Source of the DNA: JBBQVS01 sp038211295
GTDB lineage: Bacteria > Chloroflexota > Ktedonobacteria > Ktedonobacterales > Ktedonobacteraceae
NCBI GenBank assembly: GCA_038211295.1
Contig: JBBQVS010000002.1
Span: 1-64,000 of the forward strand
DNA: 64,000 bases
Direction: 5' to 3'
The notes beneath the pieces were generated by a model. The model did not search any database. It was not told where the DNA came from and saw nothing but the letters and a program-made list of their open reading frames with translations. Positions within the stretch are counted from its first letter, which is position 1. Each line of letters begins with the position of its first letter. Both the position numbers and the translations under genes were made by a program. Positions 1-7,764 of this stretch are shown here, one piece after another.

Positions 1-298
1 TGTACCTAATACTCTTTTTATATTTCACGTAGGTGCTAATGCGAATGTTGTCTTTATAGACGTTTTCTATCCAGTCTTCTAAGTATTCCTTTACCTTCCG
101 TTGCGACCCTGTAGCCAATTCACCCTTTTCTAATTCGCGCAATGCTTCGTTTTTCTTTTTTAGTGCTTCTGCTTTTGTCTTGCACAGCATCTTTTTGCGC
201 TTGCCGGGGCCTAAAGAAATTTCTGCCACCCAACGGTCACGCTCTTTCCAGTAATAGACCGAGCCTTCATTATGCCCGCGTTGTTTTTTCTCAGCCAT
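1..298 (-). CDS. Tyrosine recombinase (integrase), N-terminal part, cut by window edge
   Basis: The reading frame opens at an ATG at 298 and runs off the left edge without a stop, giving 99 residues. It starts MAEKKQRGHNEGSVYYWKER, the usual beginning of a phage-type integrase with an arm-binding AP2-like domain (GSVY..W..RDRWVAEISLG), then a Lys-rich helix. A SAM-like core-binding start follows (VKEYLEDWIENVY...ISTYVKYKKSIRY). The catalytic domain with the R-H-R-Y residues is outside the window. It lies directly downstream of an excisionase-like gene and a Rep gene, so it very likely integrates and excises the element that fills the first 10.6 kb. Family assignment rests on the N-terminus only. 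Confidence 0.85.
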   Translation of the reverse strand, partial: MAEKKQRGHNEGSVYYWKERDRWVAEISLGPGKRKKMLCKTKAEALKKKNEALRELEKGELATGSQRKVKEYLEDWIENVYKDNIRISTYVKYKKSIRY

Positions 299-310
299 TA
301 AAACACCTCT

Positions 311-505
311 TTATTGTTCACGTTCTTTGAGCCACACGTTTAACGAGTCAGGATGTACCCGCCGTATTCGACGCACTAAGATTGAAGGCAACCCTTCACA
401 AGAGATAAGTTTGTACGCAGTTTGACGACAGACCCCTAAGCGAATGGCTACATCAGCAACAGACAATAGCAATGGTGCAACCATCGAAGTTTGTTTCTTT
501 GCCAT
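311..505 (-). CDS. Excisionase-like helix-turn-helix protein
   Basis: A 64-residue protein with one MerR/excisionase-type helix-turn-helix: LLSVADVAIRLGVCRQTAYKLI, followed by a short wing ending in HPDSLNVWLKE. Proteins of this type bind DNA at attachment sites and tip the integrase towards excision, or act as small regulators. The ATG at 505 has a GAAGGGG Shine-Dalgarno seven bases upstream. It sits between Rep and integrase, 12 bases from the latter. This rep-xis-int order is that of pSAM2-like integrative elements and supports the excisionase role. Confidence 0.8.
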   Translation of the reverse strand: MAKKQTSMVAPLLLSVADVAIRLGVCRQTAYKLISCEGLPSILVRRIRRVHPDSLNVWLKEREQ

Positions 506-526
506 AACATTCCCCTTCTATGCTGC

Positions 527-1768
527 TTACAGCCCTAATTTTGTCCGTTTCCGCTGCACTTCTGACCCAAATTCTTTCTCAGACCGTTTTTGGTAATTTG
601 GCAAATGCTCATGAATGAAGCGCATAAAGAACGTAGAGATATCGTTATCCGTTTGTGGAAGAGTGTCCCCTTCCCATGCAGCCATCGACGTTGCCAGCCC
701 AAACAACGCTTCCGTCGCCTTGTCAATATTGCGTTGCTGTTTCCGCTTGCGGATAATCTTGCCAAACTGAACAGGCTCCGCACATGGCAGCACAAACGCT
801 TGCTGCACAATGACCCAATTAGGATGCGTGGGCCAGCGTGAACGATTGCTATCGTCATCGGTTGGCACCACACACCGCAGCCAGCCATCAGGAACAGCAT
901 CAGACCCACCACCAACTTGCCCCGCGGCATACGCCCACAACACCTCCAAACGGTCTAACAAGTCGTAGGCACTCTCAATCCCATGAAACTCCTCCCCATG
1001 TTTCAATTCCCGCTCGACCTCTCGACTGAACTTATATTCAATACGTACCACCTGCTTATCCACGTCTTCATCCCACGCGTTTACCCGCCAAATATCCTCC
1101 ATCCACAGCTTGCCCGACTTCTTTATCTCGCGTGTCTTGTCATACATTGTGCAGGACATCGGCCCACGAGGAGAAAAGTCAAACCCCGATGGCACAAGCC
1201 CATAAAAGTATCGAGCCACAGCTTCTGGCACCGTCGCCCAATCGGTCTCAGAATAATCTACCCGCTTGCGTGAACGCGATACAAAGTCACGGGTTGCATC
1301 TAGCGAAAGCAGGTCATCCCAGCCAGCCACATCAACACACAAATCTACATTCGACACTTGCAAGTAGATATCCGCCTCAAAAAAATCATTGAGAAACGCA
1401 TTGATTGTCATCAGCGCATTGCTTAACCCTCGACATCCCCAGAGGTATTCCGACGATAAGCGTACTTGTGCAATACCGTTCCACTTGCCATGTGAAACCC
1501 CTAACGTCATAGCAGAACACTTGAGGAGATAGGGGAATTGCCCATGATTGCCCCCGTTGGGTTGCATGTGAAGACATTGCCCCTCAAACGTCCACTCTGT
1601 CGGTATTTCCCCACTCTCGACTATTGCCCCCTCTTTACAGTGACGCAGTTTTGCGTGAAGTTCTTCTTCCAAATCCTGCTTCACCGCGTTGCCTTGCACA
1701 TCCGTATAATACCCGTTCAGCACCAGCGTATCTATCCCACGCGCAACTACATATGCTTGCTTGCCCAT
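527..1768 (-). CDS. Rolling-circle replication initiator / relaxase, Rep_trans-like
   Basis: A 413-residue protein. The motif SNVDLCVDVAGW (about residue 160) looks like the acidic metal-binding strand of HUH-type initiators. TMYDKTREI followed by VVRIEYKFSREVER matches the YDKxxEI...RIE pattern of the Rep_trans/replication initiation factor family (pT181-like Reps and MobT-type relaxases of integrative elements). It probably nicks the element's origin for rolling-circle replication after excision, or for transfer. The start was set at 1768 because AGAGGGGG lies just upstream; the open frame extends 43 codons further without a good ribosome site. The catalytic Tyr was not pinned down. It precedes the excisionase and integrase genes. 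Confidence 0.7.
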   Translation of the reverse strand: MGKQAYVVARGIDTLVLNGYYTDVQGNAVKQDLEEELHAKLRHCKEGAIVESGEIPTEWTFEGQCLHMQPNGGNHGQFPYLLKCSAMTLGVSHGKWNGIAQVRLSSEYLWGCRGLSNALMTINAFLNDFFEADIYLQVSNVDLCVDVAGWDDLLSLDATRDFVSRSRKRVDYSETDWATVPEAVARYFYGLVPSGFDFSPRGPMSCTMYDKTREIKKSGKLWMEDIWRVNAWDEDVDKQVVRIEYKFSREVERELKHGEEFHGIESAYDLLDRLEVLWAYAAGQVGGGSDAVPDGWLRCVVPTDDDSNRSRWPTHPNWVIVQQAFVLPCAEPVQFGKIIRKRKQQRNIDKATEALFGLATSMAAWEGDTLPQTDNDISTFFMRFIHEHLPNYQKRSEKEFGSEVQRKRTKLGL

Positions 1769-1996
1769 GTATCTTTTCCCCCTCTCAGTTTCTTGCTTTC
1801 TGTAGATTAACAGGCGCGATATACTTGTCCCGCGCCAGAGGAACAATTCAGAAGGGCGAGCGGCACCCCTACGGGGAACCCACCGCAGACGCCCCAAGCC
1901 CCACGCCTACAACTACCTCAACACTCGCAGAGCGAACAAAATGGGCAGAAGGCTAGAGATTTCCCCCTGCCCACAGGAGCCACCACCCACCCACCA

Positions 1997-2338
1997 CTAC
2001 CCAACTTGCTCTAACACCTGAAGCACTTGCTCACGTTTCACAGGACGACCAATTGCTACCCGCAGGTGTGCGTCCGTCAGGTACGCATGGTCAAGGAAAA
2101 GAGCAAACTGCCACGCCCACTCTGGCAAAGGTCGTGGAGTGTACCATGCGGGACAACGATAGGATGAAATCCCGATCACACAAGACTTTCCCGATACATC
2201 AGTTATCCAACACGCAAGTGGACACCGAGCAGCCACCGCAACCAACCCAATAATGCTTGCTTTAGGTTGAGCAAGCACCCAAGTACGAAATCCTTCAGAC
2301 GTAAAATCTTTTGAGGCACTCCATTCAATATGTCTCAT
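1997..2338 (-). CDS. Hypothetical protein of the element
   Basis: A 113-residue protein starting MRHIEWSASKDFTSEGFRTW. The start at 2338 is chosen because AAAGGTG lies seven bases upstream; the frame is open further but lacks a ribosome site. No family is recognised. It is Trp- and Cys-rich in the middle and ends with DAHLRVAIGRPVKREQVLQV, which may form helices. It lies between a tiny membrane protein gene and Rep, all on one strand, so it is probably part of the element's replication operon. Confidence 0.6.
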   Translation of the reverse strand: MRHIEWSASKDFTSEGFRTWVLAQPKASIIGLVAVAARCPLACWITDVSGKSCVIGISSYRCPAWYTPRPLPEWAWQFALFLDHAYLTDAHLRVAIGRPVKREQVLQVLEQVG

Positions 2339-2364
2339 TCCAATCACCTTTCTTGCGAAAACAC

Positions 2365-2523
2365 CTATACCCGCCACGAGCCTGAAACAAATTCGAGCAA
2401 CACCCACATCACCGCAACCCCAACCCCAACCCAGAGCGCAAACGCAATGCATCCTCTTCTCTGGAGTGACCGCACCAGTATCACAAGACCAACTACACTC
2501 ACCAGTGCAAACATCATGCCCAT
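2365..2523 (-). CDS. Small two-helix membrane protein
   Basis: A 52-residue ORF starting MGMMFALVSVVGLVIL. Two hydrophobic stretches (about residues 3-17 and 25-47) flank a basic loop RSLQRR, so a helical hairpin in the membrane is likely. It begins 19 bases after the primase stop, and AGGAAG/GTGAG lies upstream of the ATG. Function unknown. Two other proteins of similar size and character occur in the element, at 6749 and 7593. The call depends on hydrophobicity and position, not on homology. Confidence 0.5.
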   Translation of the reverse strand: MGMMFALVSVVGLVILVRSLQRRGCIAFALWVGVGVAVMWVLLEFVSGSWRV

Positions 2524-2542
2524 ACCATTCTCACTTTTCTTC

Positions 2543-3487
2543 CTACACCAGTGTCCCCAGCTGGAGACGTTGCCACCCCTCTCGAACGGAAAGATTGTGA
2601 TACGCACACAAAAAATCAAACACATTCCCGGCTCGTTGCCACGTATAGCAATACCAATGCGGAGTATCCCCAGCGAAAACCTGAAAGCTTGAATGCCTGT
2701 CGTCATACGAATGATGGTCTTTGAACGGACACGAGCCAATCCCCCGACTGTTCAAGGAGACATACCGCCCGATCACCGAGACAATATCTTGAGATGCACA
2801 CCACTGCCGAATCCCTCCATGTGTGTGTTCGCCTCCACACAGGGCAGCCCCCACCGTCTCGTGTCCCACTTCTCTTGACAAAACATCTTGCGGAATCGTT
2901 ACCCGTTCAACCATCTGAGCCGCCCATGCACAGCACTGGACAACCGTTTGACCGACAGGCACAATATCCCACGAAGGCGAAAACGCAACAAACGGATACC
3001 AGCCCCCACTACATCGATGAATACCTAATGGCAGCCGAATAAGCGACCCTGACCCACCATCTATCAAGAGGTCTTGTTTGGGGTAGAGTTCTACCCCAAA
3101 GTCCCGTGCATACGGCAACAACCATGCCCGAACCATCGCCGCGGAAGTCGCACCCGCAAAATGCACCCATAAATGCGACCCCCGCCGACTCGCCTCATGA
3201 AGCGTCTTCACTCCAAACCGAGCCAGCTCACCCGCTAGCACCGCCAATCGGTTCACTCCGTCATCACTATCATCATCAAACACCGCAAACGTGCAGGTAC
3301 TTTGTGCATCAAGCACGTAAGTCCCAAGCGTCCAACGCCCCAGCAAATGCGCTTCCAAATGCTCAAATGTCAGCGGCTCCGCCACCCGATAGTATGCCCC
3401 GTTACGTTGTTGCACAGCATACGAGTCCCACCGATGCACAAACAGCGAAGCATACGCCATGACCAGTTCCCGCATTACTAACTCCAT
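2543..3487 (-). CDS. Archaeo-eukaryotic-type primase with C-terminal CHC2-like finger
   Basis: A 314-residue protein. The first about 200 residues resemble the primase-polymerase domain of the TOTE conflict-system group: CTFAVFDDDSDDG (acidic catalytic patch), then GSHLWVHFA, then LLIDGGSGSLIRLPLGIH. From about residue 228 a DnaG-type CHC2-like module follows: DIVSVIGRYVSLNSRGIGSCPF...DRHSSFQVF...HWYCYTWQRAGNVFDFL. In the classical finger the last pair is CxxC; here it reads CYTW, so one metal ligand appears lost. It likely makes primers or copies the lagging strand during element replication. A strong AGGAGGG precedes the ATG at 3487. Confidence 0.75.
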   Translation of the reverse strand: MELVMRELVMAYASLFVHRWDSYAVQQRNGAYYRVAEPLTFEHLEAHLLGRWTLGTYVLDAQSTCTFAVFDDDSDDGVNRLAVLAGELARFGVKTLHEASRRGSHLWVHFAGATSAAMVRAWLLPYARDFGVELYPKQDLLIDGGSGSLIRLPLGIHRCSGGWYPFVAFSPSWDIVPVGQTVVQCCAWAAQMVERVTIPQDVLSREVGHETVGAALCGGEHTHGGIRQWCASQDIVSVIGRYVSLNSRGIGSCPFKDHHSYDDRHSSFQVFAGDTPHWYCYTWQRAGNVFDFLCAYHNLSVREGWQRLQLGTLV

Positions 3488-3546
3488 AAAAAGCCCTCCT
3501 GATTGAGATCAGCTAAATGAGCTTGTATCTCTTCTACTAACGTCAT
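3478..3546 (-). CDS. Possible 22-codon coupling ORF between DUF488 and primase genes
   Basis: The DUF488 gene ends GTATGA and the ATG overlapping this stop opens a 22-codon frame (MTLVEEIQAHLADLNQEGFL and two more residues). The frame spans the whole gap and ends nine bases inside the primase gene. Its codons also contain the primase ribosome site AGGAGGG. It could be a translational bridge that carries ribosomes from one gene to the next. It could also be chance. Confidence 0.35.
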   Translation of the reverse strand: MTLVEEIQAHLADLNQEGFLWS

Positions 3547-3953
3547 ACCTTCATCTCCATTTCATGCTGGATCATCTCGACAACAACCTTCCGATGACAC
3601 GTCTCATAGTTTTTACAAGCACACAGCAAAACCAAGCTATACCCGTGCTGCAAGAGAGCTACCAACCCCGCTATCGCCTGTTCAGGCTCAGGCCCATGCA
3701 GCACGACAGGCAAAGACCGATCACGATAATTATCATTGCCCAACTTCTTTTCATGGCTATACCTCGCCCCCCAAACCACACGTAACTGCTTTTTGTTGAA
3801 GTGAGGCCACCAACGCGATTGGGGACGCACCCGAATGTCAATAAGAAGCACAGACGTATCTTGCATCATCCGCGCTATTTCCATTTCGGCAGCCGCTCCA
3901 GAGGCATAGCCAACCGTATACACAGTGCCAACAGAAACGTTTTTTTGCTCCAT
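3543..3953 (-). CDS. DUF488 family protein
   Basis: A 136-residue protein with the DUF488 pattern: VYTVGYASG at the start, LLIDIRVRPQSRWWPHFNKK, WGARYSHEKKLGN, and near the end LVLLCACKNYETCHRKVV. The conserved Cys residues and CHR at the end are typical of the family, whose biochemical role is not settled. It sits directly upstream of the primase gene with overlapping reading frames, so it may have a role in element DNA metabolism. Start at 3953 is an ATG in a compact operon. Confidence 0.75.
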   Translation of the reverse strand: MEQKNVSVGTVYTVGYASGAAAEMEIARMMQDTSVLLIDIRVRPQSRWWPHFNKKQLRVVWGARYSHEKKLGNDNYRDRSLPVVLHGPEPEQAIAGLVALLQHGYSLVLLCACKNYETCHRKVVVEMIQHEMEMKV

Positions 3954-3965
3954 TCCTAACCCTCC

Positions 3966-4397
3966 TTACACCGTTTGCCCATCTGCATCAACGGTTGTAA
4001 CAGAAGCGTCAGGGGCAGCCACTACAACAAGCGTCCATGCCCGTTCATCAATGAGTACATCTTCGAGTATCACAGCATCAGGAGTCTCATCGGCACGTAG
4101 AAAATCGTGAAGCGTAAGAATACCTTCCAGAAACAAACTCACCACAATTTGTGGAGACACAACAAGAAACTTGATGAGATGGTCACGACCAGCCGCCGTA
4201 TCCGCCGCAAGCACCGCCGACACCTGCGAACTGAGCGGCATCGGCTTCGTTTCATATACCAACCACGACCCATCAGGAGCATCAATAGGCATATTCAACA
4301 CCCAATTCGTGCCACGACGCCCACCCAAATGCTGAAAAATGGTTAAAGAGGTTGCATCTACTTGAAAATGCTGTCCATGTATCTGAGAACTTGCCAT
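3966..4397 (-). CDS. Hypothetical protein of the element
   Basis: A 143-residue protein beginning MASSQIHGQHFQVDATSLTI. The start at 4397 has GAAGGGA upstream; the frame is open 27 codons further without a ribosome site. It contains GRDHLIKFLVVSPQIVVSLFLEGILTLHDFL and ends in a beta-rich tail (WTLVVVAAPDASVTTVDADG). No family is recognised. It lies 12 bases upstream of the DUF488 gene and is probably co-transcribed with it. Confidence 0.6.
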   Translation of the reverse strand: MASSQIHGQHFQVDATSLTIFQHLGGRRGTNWVLNMPIDAPDGSWLVYETKPMPLSSQVSAVLAADTAAGRDHLIKFLVVSPQIVVSLFLEGILTLHDFLRADETPDAVILEDVLIDERAWTLVVVAAPDASVTTVDADGQTV

Positions 4398-4486
4398 GTG
4401 TTTTTCCCTTCCTTCTTGCTTTACGACCAGAGAACAATGGGCCACACCCCCAGCGCACTGCGTAGAGGCATGACCCATACAAAACC

Positions 4487-5305
4487 TTATGGGTGAACTG
4501 ACTGCGCGTTTACCGGAACTTGAGCTTGAGAGAACCGACCCGCATTGTTCATACGGCCACCAAATGGGCCTTGCGGAGGTATCTGTGCTGTAACATTCGC
4601 AGGAGTTGGAAGCTGTTGCTGTACCCCCTGTTGGCCAGAACCCGGATAGGGAGGAATAGAAGAAAACGGATGTTGTTGCCCTCCATTACTTTGAAGAGGA
4701 AATTTTTGCGTTGGCGGCAGTGGTTTGGGCGAAGCTACTGGACTTGCAGGAACCGCACTCATCGGAGCTACCTTCCCTTTGACAAGTGAAACCGTAGCTC
4801 CTGAAAGCGATGTGGAACGCTCCAAATCCATGTCCACATACGCCAGAAACACGGTAAACGCCGGAATAATCGACAGAACAACATACGTAGCTATCGTCAT
4901 CGGCTGCACAAAAATGACTGGACAGAACGCGAGCCATCGATCATCATGCACCCCAACAATGGCCTTCATAAAGTTAGAAACCGTTTCGACACCGATAAGA
5001 ATAAAGCACAACGGAATATACACATATATTTTTTCGCCATGCAGCAAACGATAGGTTAACCCACGTAGAATGACATACCCTAACAGCCCGATTGCGAGTG
5101 CCGTAAGAATAGTCATATATTGCTCAATACGATCTACCCCATCCATAGCCGAGAAAAACCAGTAAACCGTGTGAGCCGACACGATAGAAAGCGTCAGCGA
5201 CCCGCCACGCACAATCCAATGTTCTGCTTTCTTAACCCAGCCCCCGCCATGCCCTTTATGCAAAGCAGGGGAGGCTCCTTGTGACAAAACTTGTTTAGTA
5301 ATCAC
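4487..5305 (-). CDS. Four-helix membrane protein with Pro/Gln-rich tail
   Basis: A 272-residue protein. Hydrophobic segments lie at about residues 35-53, 64-82, 94-112 and 128-155, after a basic Gly/Lys-rich N-terminus. From about residue 180 the chain becomes a low-complexity Pro/Gln/Asn tail (PSPVASPKPLPP, GQQGVQQQLP, FGGRMNNAGRF) likely to be disordered on one face of the membrane. No family is recognised. It is the largest membrane protein of the element and could be part of a transfer or envelope-associated complex, but no ATPase partner is visible. Confidence 0.65.
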   Translation of the reverse strand: MITKQVLSQGASPALHKGHGGGWVKKAEHWIVRGGSLTLSIVSAHTVYWFFSAMDGVDRIEQYMTILTALAIGLLGYVILRGLTYRLLHGEKIYVYIPLCFILIGVETVSNFMKAIVGVHDDRWLAFCPVIFVQPMTIATYVVLSIIPAFTVFLAYVDMDLERSTSLSGATVSLVKGKVAPMSAVPASPVASPKPLPPTQKFPLQSNGGQQHPFSSIPPYPGSGQQGVQQQLPTPANVTAQIPPQGPFGGRMNNAGRFSQAQVPVNAQSVHP

Positions 5306-5328
5306 GGTGTATCCCTCCTAAAAACGTC

Positions 5329-5685
5329 TTAAACCGTTGCTCCGATTGACTCCACACTACAGACCAACGTCATAAATCCCTTAGACACTTTGATACGCTT
5401 GACATCGAGCGTCAGGCGTGATAACGGTGGAGGAAGTTGCCCCTGCACAGCCGCCGCAACCTGCTGCATCAGAGCCACCGGCTGGTTGGATTTACGAGCA
5501 GCTTTTAAGTCATCTTGCCCCGGAAGGCCATCAGCAATCTGGCAGGTGTACGACTCGCCTGTGTCAACATCCAATATCTTCGCGGAAACGCCGTATCCCG
5601 GCTTGAACTCACCTGTAGAAATGTCATACAGAGAAATTTCGCTGACTTCCGCGGAAAACAATAAGCCTTGCATTTTCATGAACAT
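5329..5685 (-). CDS. Hypothetical beta-rich protein, possible ssDNA-binding role
   Basis: A 118-residue protein starting MFMKMQGLLFSAEVSE. AAAGGA five bases before the ATG at 5685 sets the start; 26 upstream codons lack a ribosome site. The order of beta-type stretches (FKPGYGVSAKILDVDTGESYTCQIAD, then RLTLDVKRIKVSKGFMTLVC) resembles small OB-fold proteins such as the ssDNA-binding proteins carried by rolling-circle elements. That is inference from shape and context; there is no diagnostic motif. Confidence 0.55.
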   Translation of the reverse strand: MFMKMQGLLFSAEVSEISLYDISTGEFKPGYGVSAKILDVDTGESYTCQIADGLPGQDDLKAARKSNQPVALMQQVAAAVQGQLPPPLSRLTLDVKRIKVSKGFMTLVCSVESIGATV

Positions 5686-5726
5686 TGTTCCTTTCAAGAA
5701 CTTAACAAAGAGGGCATCACCCCACA

Positions 5727-6056
5727 CTACAAATGATAAAAAAGCGTTCCAGGTGCAGAGCAAAACGTCCCCTGAACAAGTAACACAAGATCAGCTTGCA
5801 AATCAGCATAGAGCTGTGTTGCCAACTGCTCTAGCGCATGTTCAGAAGTTCCCGCCCCCACCTGTGTAGGAGCCGCATGTAGCACCCCAGCTTGCGAATG
5901 ATACGCCGTAACAGACGCCGACACCTGCCCATCAACTTGCACACACACATGGGGTATCTGCCCCGTCCACTCATAAATGACTTTTTGATACCATGCAACT
6001 CTATCGGAATGCTCAAACTGAACAGCCTCCAGAACAGGGACATATGGCATATTCAT
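5727..6056 (-). CDS. Hypothetical protein of the element
   Basis: A 109-residue protein starting MNMPYVPVLEAVQFEHSDRV. AAAGGAG precedes the ATG at 6056. It contains Trp/Tyr-rich strands (AWYQKVIYEWTGQIPHVCVQVDG) and an Ala/Leu-rich helix (HALEQLATQLYADLQADLVLL). No family is recognised. It is 41 bases upstream of the 118-residue gene on the same strand. Confidence 0.55.
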   Translation of the reverse strand: MNMPYVPVLEAVQFEHSDRVAWYQKVIYEWTGQIPHVCVQVDGQVSASVTAYHSQAGVLHAAPTQVGAGTSEHALEQLATQLYADLQADLVLLVQGTFCSAPGTLFYHL

Positions 6057-6168
6057 GAGTCGTATTCTCCTTTAACTTGACAGAGAAGCCCCCACAGTCG
6101 AAAATGAGAGCGAGAGCTTCACCGTGTCTCGACAACATGACTGTTTCCCGCACATGCAGGAGAAGTAC

Positions 6169-6693
6169 CTAAAAACTCTCTACGTCCTCACCTGTTGTTA
6201 TAGCACAAGGTGAGGAATTCTCTGGTTCAAGCAAAGGTGAGAGAAGTGGTAGCCCAAAGTGTTCACAGACAACAATCACAAAAGAACGTACTTCATATCG
6301 AAGATGAGTGAGCCGTGAAACCGCTTCAGTTGCGTCTTTGTAGTGCTGTGGAAACGACACACTCATACCATGAGAAACAAACTGCCGCTCGACAGTAGCC
6401 CATTCTTGAAGCGCAAGCCCTAACCCAGTTACAAGTAATCCAAGCCATCCGACCATAGATGAAACAGCGCGTTTATCGCCAGAAGCAGCTGCTTCAGCCC
6501 AGCCTACTGCATAAGAATATCGCTCACATGCCTTATATTCACTATGAAAACCAGAATACACATTCTCTGCACTATAAAAATCCGCATCCGAAGAGAGTTG
6601 CCCCGCGAAATTTGCCCACAGCTTCAAACGTGCCGGAGCCACTCCGTCAACCACAAACGGAAACGCTTGTTCAAAAACCTGTTCAACCGCCAT
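6169..6693 (-). CDS. Hypothetical protein, mostly helical
   Basis: A 174-residue protein starting MAVEQVFEQAFPFVVDG. The ATG at 6693 has AGGAGG seven bases upstream, which decides the start over the longer open frame. A hydrophobic stretch SMVGWLGLLVTGLGLALQEW near the middle could be a membrane helix. The C-terminal half has HYKDATEAVSRLTHLRYEVRSFV. No family is recognised; it is one of the element's cargo or structural genes. Confidence 0.6.
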   Translation of the reverse strand: MAVEQVFEQAFPFVVDGVAPARLKLWANFAGQLSSDADFYSAENVYSGFHSEYKACERYSYAVGWAEAAASGDKRAVSSMVGWLGLLVTGLGLALQEWATVERQFVSHGMSVSFPQHYKDATEAVSRLTHLRYEVRSFVIVVCEHFGLPLLSPLLEPENSSPCAITTGEDVESF

Positions 6694-6748
6694 TGAAAAC
6701 CTCCTGTACCAACAAACACAGAAAACACCAGACAGCACCACCGCAAAA

Positions 6749-6898
6749 TTAGCGAGGCCAATACTCAAGAAGCACCGCAAAAACTACGCCAACCAGACCC
6801 AAACAAACAGCCTTCATAGCACCAATGCGACCGGGACGATAAGCCAACAACACGCCAAACACGACCAGTAAACCAATCATCCAAATCATCCAAATCAT
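6749..6898 (-). CDS. Small two-helix membrane protein
   Basis: A 49-residue ORF: MIWMIWMIGLLVVFGVLLAY, a short basic turn RPGRIGAMK, then AVCLGLVGVVFAVLLEYWPR. This is a clear helical hairpin. A strong GAGGGGGTGA lies just before the ATG at 6898. It is too short for usual gene length cut-offs but the ribosome site and the clean two-helix pattern support a real gene. Function unknown. Confidence 0.6.
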   Translation of the reverse strand: MIWMIWMIGLLVVFGVLLAYRPGRIGAMKAVCLGLVGVVFAVLLEYWPR

Positions 6899-6981
6899 TC
6901 TATATCACCCCCTCTCTGGAAAAATTTACTCCGAGCAAAACCACCGCCAATCACCGCTTCCTCCATACCTCTTAGACAGAC

Positions 6982-7024
6982 CCCGACCCATATCGGGAAA
7001 ACACGCTAGGGGATTGAACCCTAG
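6982..7024. other. Pair of short hairpins in a 163-base gap of the element
   Basis: Two inverted repeats lie in the only larger gap of the minus-strand gene block. CCCGA (6982-6986) pairs with TCGGG (6993-6997). CTAGGG (7006-7011) pairs with CCCTAG (7019-7024) around a seven-base loop. Hairpins of this kind occur at rolling-circle and transfer origins, but no nick-site consensus was recognised, so this is only a candidate. Confidence 0.3.
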
Positions 7025-7061
7025 ACCCCGCCTTAACGGATCGTGCTGCACACAGTAAAAC

Positions 7062-7583
7062 TCAAGGGTGTGTATGCGGAGACAACGCATCTTTTAACAG
7101 CGCAAGAACCTCAGCACCAGCAAACGGTCGCACATACCGGTCAGGCCTGGTATCAAACACGTGGATATATTTTTGCATCCACACAGGAGTAGGAATGGAA
7201 AACGACTCTTGTGATGTCGCACATGCAATCTTCTTTGTCCCCACGAAGACCGTCCGAGAACCGAAACCGTCATTGCACGCATCACGCAACCAATTCGTCT
7301 CAGGATAAGAAAACCCATTCCAAGATGTGCCAACAACACTCTCACGATGAGCCTCTAACCACTGCTCAAAGACATCAGCTCGCTGTGCTTTAGCTCTAAA
7401 TGCGTTCAAAAAATCGTCCCCCCGACCTCCTGTAAACGTGCCTATAAACGCAATGCTGTATTGCCCATTTTCTGGCGCGTGCCTCTCAGCAAACCGTGTG
7501 GGCCTCCGCCGCTCGAACTTTTCAATAATCTCACCGTTTTCATACTCAATAGACCACCGCTTCGTTGCGTTTAAAAAAGTCAT
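7062..7583 (-). CDS. Hypothetical protein, paralogue of the small gene at 8349
   Basis: A 173-residue protein starting MTFLNATKRWSIEYENGEII. AGGAGGG precedes the ATG at 7583. Its first about 45 residues match the start of the 63-residue protein at 8349-8540: both show KRW-I---NG--IE------PTR-A. The rest (FFGSRTVFVG-like strands, VFDTRPDRYVRPFAG) is not recognised. The shared module may be a small beta-strand domain specific to this element family. Confidence 0.6.
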   Translation of the reverse strand: MTFLNATKRWSIEYENGEIIEKFERRRPTRFAERHAPENGQYSIAFIGTFTGGRGDDFLNAFRAKAQRADVFEQWLEAHRESVVGTSWNGFSYPETNWLRDACNDGFGSRTVFVGTKKIACATSQESFSIPTPVWMQKYIHVFDTRPDRYVRPFAGAEVLALLKDALSPHTHP

Positions 7584-7592
7584 AGAACCCTC

Positions 7593-7751
7593 CTAGAACC
7601 GTTTTAACTCTCCACCAAGAAAGAGCAGAAAAACACCACTACCTACGAGATACAAAAAGCCAAAAAGAGACCCCTGCACACAAAGACAGTACCAAGCCGT
7701 CACCACGAATAACAGCGAGATGAAAAGGTATGTCCACGCATAAGTAGTCAT
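7593..7751 (-). CDS. Small two-helix membrane protein
   Basis: A 52-residue ORF starting MTTYAWTYLFISLLFVVTAW, with a second hydrophobic stretch SLFGFLYLVGSGVFLLFLGG and a basic end LKRF. The ATG at 7751 has AAAGGAGGGG just upstream, preferred over a start eight codons earlier. It lies ten bases upstream of the 173-residue gene. Function unknown. Confidence 0.6.
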   Translation of the reverse strand: MTTYAWTYLFISLLFVVTAWYCLCVQGSLFGFLYLVGSGVFLLFLGGELKRF

Positions 7752-7764
7752 TACAACCCCTCCT

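Noticed and set aside
590..1956. Plus-strand frames opposite the Rep gene
   Set aside because: They overlap the well-supported Rep frame, lack ribosome sites and encode low-complexity Pro/His-rich sequence.
2365..2739. A 124-residue frame overlapping the primase end
   Set aside because: Its first part is another frame of the primase gene. Only the last 52 codons, after the primase stop, look like a gene and are listed.
7006..7024. A tRNA T-arm-like hairpin on the minus strand
   Set aside because: The loop GTTCAATC looks tRNA-like, but no acceptor, D-arm or anticodon arm can be folded around it.
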